Program-made: the position numbers and the translations under genes
Source: Candidatus Giovannonibacteria bacterium RIFCSPHIGHO2_12_FULL_44_22
Lineage (GTDB): Bacteria; Patescibacteriota; Minisyncoccia; UBA11713; 2-01-FULL-45-33
Reading direction: 5' to 3'
Length of the DNA: 39,148 nt
NCBI GenBank assembly: GCA_001778695.1
Contig: MFHU01000009.1
Span: 1 to 39,148 of the forward strand
The notes under the pieces: generated by a model
The model's database searches: none
What the model saw: only the letters and a program-made list of their open reading frames with translations
Told to the model about the DNA's origin: nothing
Part shown: positions 23,329-29,579 of the stretch, in pieces
Position numbering within the stretch: position 1 is the first letter of the stretch
How the letters are laid out: every line of letters starts with the position of its first letter

Positions 23329-23496
23329 TTATTAGTTTAATTTATTAATTTATTAATTTATGAATTTTACGCTCAAACAGGCAATTTTCACGGTGTTGGC
23401 GGCAATTATTATCGTTGGCGGATATTTTTCTTGGCAATTTATTTCCAAGGAAACCCAGCCGACCGCGCCGCCAAAAAATTATAAAATAGGATTTTT
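23269..23496 (+). repeat. Direct repeat, copy 1 (SBP2 tail to SBP3 head)
   Basis: This 228-bp unit is repeated at 24332-24567 with three substitutions, all synonymous, and one 8-bp insertion. It covers the last codons of one SBP, the spacer and the first 45 codons of the next. Confidence 0.93.
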
Positions 23497-24391
23497 AGCT
23501 TTAAGCGATAAAGACGTCCAAAGCGAAAACTATATAGCATTTAAAGCGCACATGGGAAAGCTTGGTTACGTAGAAGGTAAAAATGTAGAATATATTGTAA
23601 AACAGGGCGATAGAAATATAAAAGGCGACCTTGAAAAGAGCGCCAAAGAACTTAATGAATCAGGGTTAGACCTGATCTTGACCGGCGGCACAACCTCCAC
23701 CGTTCCGCTGAAGGAATTAAAAGATCTAAAAACCTCGGTCTATTTTCTTTCGGCCGCAAGGCCAGAATTGGTGGTTGGCAACCTTGCCGCGCCGGAAGGG
23801 TTGATAACAGGCATATCCGAAGGGGTTGTTTCACTGGCAGGCAAACGCTTGGAATTTTTGAAAGAGATCGACCCTTCGATAAAAAAAGTAGCATCTATTA
23901 TTGAAAAAGGGCACACGACTGCCGCCGCAGCGCAGGCAAAGATCGATGCCGCCGCGCAAGAATTGGGGATAAAAACCGTGGCCATTGAAATAGAGGCCGG
24001 TAAATATGAGCAGATTTTTGAAAAGCTAAAGACAATAACAAGGGCAAACGGAATAGACGGGTATATTGCATGCACGTGCTTAAGCAACGAGAAATATGCA
24101 AAGGAACTGGCGGACTATTTTCGTAAAGAAAAAATTCCGTCTATCAATGCTGAAGTAGGCATAGGAGCTAAACTTGGATGGTTGGCAACCTATTCCAATA
24201 ACAGGACCAGAACAGGCGAACTGGCGGCTGAAAGCGTGGATAGAATCTTAAAAGGAACTCCAATCTCGCAAATTCCGGTTAAATTTGCCAGCGATGTTCT
24301 ATTCGAGCTCAATCTCAAAACGGCCAAAGAAATAGGCATCACGATTCCACAAGCAATTTTATCCAGGGCTAACAAAGTTTATCAAGAATAA
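23360..24391 (+). CDS. Substrate-binding protein 3 (ABC_sub_bind/TrpX-like)
   Basis: This 343-residue paralogue has an N-terminal anchor (residues 7-28: AIFTVLAAIIIVGGYFSWQF) identical to SBP4. It continues YKIGFLALSDKDVQ, MGKLGYVEGKNVEYI and LAGKRLEFLKEIDPSIKK, and a CTCLSNEKYAKELADYF segment parallels SBP4. No cysteine lies where a lipoprotein needs one, so the helix is the tether. The near-identity of its head to SBP4 and its tail to SBP2 points to duplication by unequal crossing-over. Confidence 0.9.
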   Translation: MNFTLKQAIFTVLAAIIIVGGYFSWQFISKETQPTAPPKNYKIGFLALSDKDVQSENYIAFKAHMGKLGYVEGKNVEYIVKQGDRNIKGDLEKSAKELNESGLDLILTGGTTSTVPLKELKDLKTSVYFLSAARPELVVGNLAAPEGLITGISEGVVSLAGKRLEFLKEIDPSIKKVASIIEKGHTTAAAAQAKIDAAAQELGIKTVAIEIEAGKYEQIFEKLKTITRANGIDGYIACTCLSNEKYAKELADYFRKEKIPSINAEVGIGAKLGWLATYSNNRTRTGELAAESVDRILKGTPISQIPVKFASDVLFELNLKTAKEIGITIPQAILSRANKVYQE

Positions 24392-24567
24392 TTATTAGTT
24401 TAATTTATTAATTTATTAATTTATGAATTTATGAATTTTACGCTCAAACAGGCAATTTTCACAGTGTTGGCAGCAATTATTATCGTCGGCGGATATTTTT
24501 CTTGGCAATTTATTTCCAAGGAAACCCAGCCGACCGCGCCGCCAAAAAATTATAAAATAGGATTTTT
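24332..24567 (+). repeat. Direct repeat, copy 2 (SBP3 tail to SBP4 head)
   Basis: This copy matches 23269-23496 but carries an extra GAATTTAT before SBP4. The insertion creates a three-codon mini-ORF (ATG at 24423) whose TGA overlaps the SBP4 start as ATGA. Confidence 0.93.
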
Positions 24568-25453
24568 GGTTCTCACGGAGAAAGACGCTCAAAACGAGAA
24601 TTTTAATGGGTTCAAGTCGCAAATGGGAAAACTCGGCTATAAAGAAGGAGTAAATATTGAATATATTATGAAGATAGCAACCAGAGATCCGGGCGCGTTA
24701 GATAAGGCGGCCGCGGAAGCAAACGAAGCCGGGTGGGATATTATACTTGTTGGCTCTACATCGGCCGGCGAGGCATTGAAAAAATTGCCGGATCTGAAAA
24801 CCAAAGTTTTCTTCTTAGCCGCGGGAAGGCCAAAAGCGCTGGTTGAAAATTTTGTTGCGCCTGAAGGGCTTATTACTGGGATGGGAGAGCCCACCGCGGA
24901 GTTCGCGGGGAAGCGGCTTGAGTTTCTAAAAGAACTTATTCCTTCTCTTAAAAAAATTGTTTCTATTGTAGACCGCGGGCACGCAACAGGGTTGGCTTTT
25001 GTAAAATCTATGGAAGCCGCGGCGGCTCCTCTAGGTCTTAAAATAGAAATTATTACGGCGGAGAATCCGGGCGACTTGGTAAATAAAATCCCTTTAATTA
25101 AAAGAGACGGAGGCACGGTTGCTTATGTGGCTTGCTCTTGCCCGAGCAACACCCAGCATCCCAAAGAGCTTGCTGATTATTTTCTCAAAAATAAAATGCC
25201 GTCAATCAGCGACGAAGTAGAGATCGGAGCGAGAATAGGCTGGCTTGCTACTTATAGCAATGACCGCAGAAAGGCCGGAGAACGAGGCGCCGTATTAGTT
25301 GACCGGATTTTAAAAGGTACGCCAATTTCTAAAGTACCGGTGGAGATTGCAAACGATGTGTTGTTGGAAATAAATTTAAACACTGCCAAAACGCTGGGAA
25401 TTACTTTCCCTCAATCTGTTCTTTCTCGGGCGAACAAAATATATCAGGAGTAA
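24431..25453 (+). CDS. Substrate-binding protein 4 (ABC_sub_bind/TrpX-like)
   Basis: This 340-residue paralogue has the same anchor as SBP3. After residue about 45 the sequences diverge (FLVLTEKDAQNENFNGF; CSCPSNTQHPKELADYF; VEIGARIGWLATYSNDRR). It ends six nucleotides before the histidine kinase start. This placement next to the kinase makes it the likeliest direct partner of the Cache domain, an inference from order only. The binding cleft residues differ from SBP3 in the N-lobe. Confidence 0.9.
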   Translation: MNFTLKQAIFTVLAAIIIVGGYFSWQFISKETQPTAPPKNYKIGFLVLTEKDAQNENFNGFKSQMGKLGYKEGVNIEYIMKIATRDPGALDKAAAEANEAGWDIILVGSTSAGEALKKLPDLKTKVFFLAAGRPKALVENFVAPEGLITGMGEPTAEFAGKRLEFLKELIPSLKKIVSIVDRGHATGLAFVKSMEAAAAPLGLKIEIITAENPGDLVNKIPLIKRDGGTVAYVACSCPSNTQHPKELADYFLKNKMPSISDEVEIGARIGWLATYSNDRRKAGERGAVLVDRILKGTPISKVPVEIANDVLLEINLNTAKTLGITFPQSVLSRANKIYQE

Positions 25454-25459
25454 AAACAA

Positions 25460-27544
25460 ATGAGAAGCTTTTCGGAGTTCTCCATAGCTAAACGCTCTCA
25501 ATTATGGTTTCTAGGAGTAGTGGCTGTTTTGACTATAGTTTCCGCCAATATTGCTTGGCTTTTTCCCACGCGCGATGAGCTGTCGGAACAAGCGTATTTA
25601 TTGCACCGAGTGATAGCTATTGATGTTAAGAATCAGTTATTCGCGTTTTTAAGCCGTTATGAACGATCCTTGAGCGACGGAGTGGATGTGCTTAATCAAA
25701 TCAAAGAAAGAAAAGAAGATATTATTTCGCGTTTGCTAAAAGAAAACCAGCCGTTCGAATCCTTAACTCTTTTAGATAACAAAGGCAATGAGGTATTTAA
25801 AAACCACAGGTTCCTCTTGATTTCGGAATCAGACTTGAAAGACCGCTCCGAAGAAATTTTGTACAAAACTGTCAAAGAAGGCCGCGTTTATCGCGGTCCC
25901 GTAGAGATATCCGGCATTTCCGAACCCATTATAACTATCGCCGTGCCCGTAAATACAAATACGGGTTTTTCGGCGCTAGTGGCGGAGATTAATTTAAAAT
26001 TTTTTTTAGACGTAGTGCGCAATGTGTCGGTTGGCAAAGAGGGCGTGGCTTATGTAGTTGACGAGAACGGGTATGTTATAGCGCACCCGAATTCTTCACT
26101 GGTGTTTGGCCGCGCGAATTTTATTGATAGAAAAATTATTGCTGAAGCGGTTTCTGGGCGCGAGGCGGATACGCGGGCGGCGGGTTTTAATTATACGAAC
26201 GAAAGGGGTGAAAATATGCTTGCCGTGGCATTGCCTTTTGAGCTTATGGGTTGGGCCATAGTCGTTGAAGATCCTGATAGCGCGGCATTGGGCGCGTCTA
26301 GCAGGATATTGAATGTGGCGATCATATCTTTTATTTTGGAAATTTTACTTGTTATTCTGCTTATTTGGAACTATTTAAATCTTATCCGCGCCGCCGCGCT
26401 TTTTTACGGTGAAAGAAATCAGCGCGAAGCTATTTTAAACAGCCTCTCGGATGGAGTCATTGAATATGACAGCGAATTCCAGATCGTGCTTATGAATCCC
26501 AGGGCCGAGGAGCTTTTAGCCGTTCATTTTAAGGATATCGGCGGTATGGCCATAACTCCTGATTTTGCCAAAAACAATCCGCAGTATAAAAGCTTGGTGG
26601 AACTTATGTATCCGGCTTTGGCGCCATATTCTTCCAGCATCAAAGAAGTTCCGGGTACTCATGTTAAAACCATGGAAATTCACACATCAAGTCCGGAGCT
26701 AAAAATGATTGTGACTTTGACCCAGGTTATTGACCAAAACGGGAGCGTAAGGGGTTTTTTGAAAATTTTGCACGACATTTCCAGAGAGCGCCTTTTGGGT
26801 AGAATTAAATCTGAATTTGTCTCTATCGCCGCCCATCAATTACGGACGCCGCTTTCCGCGATTAAATGGACATTGAAACTGCTTTTGGACGGAGATGCCG
26901 GCGCCTTAAACAAAGAGCAGACGAGTTTTTTGGAAAGAGGCTATGATACCAATGAAAAGATGATCAAGCTAGTAAACGACCTGCTTTCGGTGGCGCGCAT
27001 TGAAGAAGGAAGATTTGGCTATGATTTTCAGGATATAAATTTTAATGAATTTTTGGAAGCCGCCATCAAAAATTACGCGGATATCGTAAGCCGCAAATCC
27101 ATAAATCTTAAATTTGAAAAAATAGACGGCGAGTTGCCCTTGGTTTACGCGGATTCGGAAAAATTATCTTTAGCCCTGAATAATTTATTGGACAATGCCG
27201 TAAAATATACGCCCGCTGGGGGAAAAGTCTTGGTAAAACTTGAGCGAAAAGGAAATTACGCGCTGGTGAGCATCATGGATACGGGAGTTGGCATACCTGA
27301 TTCTGAACAGCCGAGAGTTTTTTCAAAATTTTTCCGCGCGTCCAATGTTATAAAGATGGAAACGGAAGGCACCGGTCTGGGACTTTTTATCGTGCATAAT
27401 ATTATCAAGCGCCACGGCGGAGATATTCATTTTACTTCCCATGAAAATCATGGCGCGACTTTTATTTTCACTTTACCGCTTAAAAAAGAACTTGTGCCCA
27501 AGGAGGAAGCTGAGCCCTTGGAGGAATTTTTAGAAAATGTTTAA
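25460..27544 (+). CDS. Cache-PAS sensor histidine kinase
   Basis: This 694-residue kinase has TM1 at about 13-32, then an extracellular dCache-like region of about 250 residues (LTLLDNKGNEVFKNHR; GVAYVVDENGYVIAHPN) and TM2 at about 285-307. A PAS domain follows directly, without an obvious HAMP (ILNSLSDGVIEYDSEFQIVLMN). The HisKA box AAHQLRTPLSAIKW has phospho-acceptor H459. The ATPase domain shows N box LNNLLDNAVKYTPAGG, G1 DTGVGIPD and G2 GTGLGLFIVHNI. It is co-transcribed with four substrate-binding proteins, a pairing known from LuxPQ- and TorTS-type systems. The likely target is the regulator at 27562. Confidence 0.95.
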   Translation: MRSFSEFSIAKRSQLWFLGVVAVLTIVSANIAWLFPTRDELSEQAYLLHRVIAIDVKNQLFAFLSRYERSLSDGVDVLNQIKERKEDIISRLLKENQPFESLTLLDNKGNEVFKNHRFLLISESDLKDRSEEILYKTVKEGRVYRGPVEISGISEPIITIAVPVNTNTGFSALVAEINLKFFLDVVRNVSVGKEGVAYVVDENGYVIAHPNSSLVFGRANFIDRKIIAEAVSGREADTRAAGFNYTNERGENMLAVALPFELMGWAIVVEDPDSAALGASSRILNVAIISFILEILLVILLIWNYLNLIRAAALFYGERNQREAILNSLSDGVIEYDSEFQIVLMNPRAEELLAVHFKDIGGMAITPDFAKNNPQYKSLVELMYPALAPYSSSIKEVPGTHVKTMEIHTSSPELKMIVTLTQVIDQNGSVRGFLKILHDISRERLLGRIKSEFVSIAAHQLRTPLSAIKWTLKLLLDGDAGALNKEQTSFLERGYDTNEKMIKLVNDLLSVARIEEGRFGYDFQDINFNEFLEAAIKNYADIVSRKSINLKFEKIDGELPLVYADSEKLSLALNNLLDNAVKYTPAGGKVLVKLERKGNYALVSIMDTGVGIPDSEQPRVFSKFFRASNVIKMETEGTGLGLFIVHNIIKRHGGDIHFTSHENHGATFIFTLPLKKELVPKEEAEPLEEFLENV

Positions 27545-27549
27545 TATGC

Positions 27550-27555
27550 TATAAT
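27550..27555 (+). promoter_or_regulatory. -10 box of the response regulator (leaderless type)
   Basis: TATAAT ends 6 nt before the ATG at 27562 and lies just after the kinase stop codon. The regulator can therefore be expressed apart from the kinase. The -35 is unclear. Confidence 0.55.
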
Positions 27556-27561
27556 AGCGCT

Positions 27562-28428
27562 ATGGCAAGATACAAGATAGTAATAATAGAAGACGAGCCG
27601 GTGCATCTTAATGTAATGAAGGCTAAGCTGGAATATGAGGGTTATGATGTTTTGGCGGCTGTGGACGGGGAAGCCGGCTATCAAATGGTTAAAGAAGAAA
27701 AGCCGGATTTGGTGCTTTTGGATATAATTTTGCCCAAATTAGACGGATTCGGGGTTTTAGAGAGATTGAAAAAAGACAAAATAAACATCCCGATTATAAT
27801 CGTTTCCAACTCGGGTCAGCCAGTGGAAGTGGATAGGGCCATGGCAATGGGCGCGAAAGATTATTTGGTGAAAGCGGAATTCAACCCGACTGATGTTTTG
27901 GAAAAAGTTGAAAAAGTTTTAGGCGGGCCAGCCTCGACTAACGGGCTAGGCGGGCGTCCGAAAAAAAATGGAAATGGAAATGGCGCGAGCCCTTCAGCTA
28001 TTAAAGCGCTCGCGGATAAGGCCGGCGGAGTCAACGAACGCGCGCGCGGAGGAACCAAGGTTTTAATAGTGGAAGATGATAAATTTTTGCGCGACCTCAT
28101 CGTCCAAAAACTTAAAAGAGAGGGTTTTGTGACTTCCGAAGCGGTGGACGGCGAGGAGGGCTTAAAGATTACCAAAGAAAAACATCCCGACATAATTTTA
28201 CTTGATTTAATTTTACCGGGCTCGGACGGCTTTGAGGTTTTGCGCCGAATCAAAAGCGATACTTCCACCGCTCAAATACCTGTTATAGTGCTCTCCAATC
28301 TCGGACAAAAAGAAGATATGGATAGAGCCATGTCCGGGGGCGCGGAGGATTTTATGGTGAAAGCCCATTTCACGCCGGGGGAAATTATCGCAAAAATAAA
28401 GTCAGTGCTTAAAAAAAAGTATTTTTAA
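27562..28428 (+). CDS. Double-receiver response regulator without output domain
   Basis: This 288-residue protein has two CheY-like receivers. Receiver 1 (about 4-120) has IIEDEP, phospho-acceptor D54 in LVLLDIILPKLDG and the lysine in LVKAEF. Receiver 2 (about 168-286) has LIVEDD, D215 in IILLDLILPGSDG and MVKAHF. The linker is Gly/Asn/Pro-rich (about 121-165) and partly encoded by a repeat (27927-27954). No DNA-binding or enzymatic domain exists, so signalling must go by protein contact or phosphotransfer. A pilus link through PilB is conceivable but has no support in position. The holA gene follows after 8 nt. Confidence 0.93.
   Translation: MARYKIVIIEDEPVHLNVMKAKLEYEGYDVLAAVDGEAGYQMVKEEKPDLVLLDIILPKLDGFGVLERLKKDKINIPIIIVSNSGQPVEVDRAMAMGAKDYLVKAEFNPTDVLEKVEKVLGGPASTNGLGGRPKKNGNGNGASPSAIKALADKAGGVNERARGGTKVLIVEDDKFLRDLIVQKLKREGFVTSEAVDGEEGLKITKEKHPDIILLDLILPGSDGFEVLRRIKSDTSTAQIPVIVLSNLGQKEDMDRAMSGGAEDFMVKAHFTPGEIIAKIKSVLKKKYF
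27927..27954 (+). repeat. 28-bp repeat, copy 1 (linker of the double receiver)
   Basis: It begins GCCAGCCTCGACTA and ends AGGCGGG, encoding PASTNGLGG in the inter-receiver linker. It matches 29327-29354 at 26 of 28 positions, with both copies reading in the same direction on the plus strand. Confidence 0.85.
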
Positions 28429-28436
28429 CCTAATCC

Positions 28437-29327
28437 GTGATTTATTTTCTTTACGGAGAAAATTCGTATCAGGCGCTCCGCAAAATCCGCGAATTCAAAT
28501 CGGCTTTTTCCAAAAAATCTGCTGATTTTTTAATAGAAGAGTTCGACGGCGAGTTTTCCGCGCCGGGTCCTGCGGAATTCCATTCTGTTTTGGGCCAGAT
28601 TAATTTTTTTTCCAAAATTCGGCTGGTAATTTTTAGAAATATTTTGGAATCTAATCCCAAAATTTTTGAAATTCTTAAAGAAAGCGGCGTTTTTTTGAAA
28701 AATTCAAATGACATTTTTGTTTTTTGGGAGAAAGATTTAACGAAGCATAAAGAAGTTTTATCGTTTTTTAAAAAATTCGCGGAAAAAACACAGGAAGTGA
28801 AAACGCTTGGTCCGAAAGAGCTGGACGCTTGGCTTTCAAAAAAAGCGCAAAGCTCGGAAATTCAATTAAGCAAAGAAGAGCGCGAGGTAATGATTGAGGA
28901 AGCGGGCGAGGGCGCCGAGTGGGCGCTGGAGAACGAGTTGGAAAAGGTGGCGTTGGGCGCGCCAGCCGGGAAGAAGTCGCTAGCCTCCTCGAAGTCCGAC
29001 TTCAAATCCCCAAAGAAGTCGGACTTCTTCCCGGCTAGCGACTTCAAAGAAGGCGCTTCTCCCTTTTCTTTCATCGAAAAAATGTTCACCCCCACACCAA
29101 ACCTTTTGGTGTGGGGGTTTAGCCCAAGAGCGCTTTTGGCTCTCAAAGAAATGAGTTTAATCGGCATTGAGCCACAAAAATTCATCTACGCTTTTTTATG
29201 GAAATTGAAACAAAAAAAAATGGCGGATGCTTATCTTAAGGGCATACTTGCGGAATCCCAAATGCGCAGAGACCCTAAAAACTCCGAAGAACATTTGGAG
29301 CGATTTATTTTTTCCCTGAAAGCTTAG
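28437..29327 (+). CDS. holA: DNA polymerase III delta subunit (clamp loader), element-bearing
   Basis: This 296-residue HolA-type protein starts MIYFLYGENSYQALRKI, with a GTG start codon. LENELEKVAL and LFxxL-type helices in the C-terminal domain match the clamp-opening subunit. Delta binds the sliding clamp (dnaN here) and opens it. Two foreign-looking stretches interrupt it in frame. Residues about 175-203 (AGKKSLASSKSDFKSPKKS) come from an 85-bp palindromic element that also occurs in uvrB. Residues about 218-227 (TPTPNLLVWG) come from a 13-bp-stem hairpin. Both lie near the boundary of the helical domains. Identity is fairly secure from the N-terminus and position. Confidence 0.82.
   Translation: MIYFLYGENSYQALRKIREFKSAFSKKSADFLIEEFDGEFSAPGPAEFHSVLGQINFFSKIRLVIFRNILESNPKIFEILKESGVFLKNSNDIFVFWEKDLTKHKEVLSFFKKFAEKTQEVKTLGPKELDAWLSKKAQSSEIQLSKEEREVMIEEAGEGAEWALENELEKVALGAPAGKKSLASSKSDFKSPKKSDFFPASDFKEGASPFSFIEKMFTPTPNLLVWGFSPRALLALKEMSLIGIEPQKFIYAFLWKLKQKKMADAYLKGILAESQMRRDPKNSEEHLERFIFSLKA
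28961..29045. repeat. KKSDFF palindromic element, copy 1 (in holA)
   Basis: Inner arms GAAGTCCGACTTC (28991-29003) and GAAGTCGGACTTC (29015-29027) pair around an 11-nt loop. An outer pair, GAAGTCGCTAGCC (28973-28985) with GGCTAGCGACTTC (29033-29045), pairs around it. The core 28985-29037 matches the uvrB copy. The plus strand reads SKSDFKSPKKSDFFPA; the opposite strand is also open. Confidence 0.93.
29089..29117. repeat. 13-bp-stem hairpin in holA
   Basis: CCCCCACACCAAA (29089-29101) and TTTGGTGTGGGGG (29105-29117) are perfect arms around CCT. It encodes TPTPNLLVWG. A stem this stable inside a coding region is unusual. Confidence 0.9.
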
Positions 29328-29354
29328 CCAGCCTCGACTAGCGGGCCAGGCGGG
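29327..29354. repeat. 28-bp repeat, copy 2 (between holA and rpsT)
   Basis: It matches 27927-27954 at 26 of 28 positions. It begins at the last base of the holA stop and supplies the last codons and stop of rpsT on the minus strand (RLAR, TAG). The two convergent genes therefore share this element as their junction. Confidence 0.85.
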
Positions 29355-29562
29355 ATTTCATTCTCGAGGCTTTGTTTTTTTTGATGAGGCCTCTTTTGGC
29401 TGACTTGTCTATAATTTTATAGGCTTGTGACAACGCGGGCGCTGATTTTTCCAAAACCGCTTTCTTTACGGCTTCATTCAGTTTATTTTTCCAAGTCTGG
29501 TTTTTGACGCGCCTTTTGGCTGACTGTCGCAGGGCTTTTTTAGCAGATTTAATTATTGGCAT
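29338..29562 (-). CDS. rpsT: 30S ribosomal protein S20
   Basis: This 74-residue basic protein reads MPIIKSAKKALRQSAKRRVK, then NKLNEAVKKAV and the typical ending IDKSAKRGLIKKNKASRMKS. S20 binds 16S rRNA at the bottom of the 30S subunit. It is slightly shorter than usual (about 85). The last three residues come from the repeat at 29327-29354. It stands alone between convergent holA and co-oriented uvrB, whose start is far upstream; uvrB lies downstream on the same strand order but has its own start at 31559. Confidence 0.93.
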   Translation of the reverse strand: MPIIKSAKKALRQSAKRRVKNQTWKNKLNEAVKKAVLEKSAPALSQAYKIIDKSAKRGLIKKNKASRMKSRLAR

Positions 29563-29579
29563 ATAAAAATAAGTCTATA

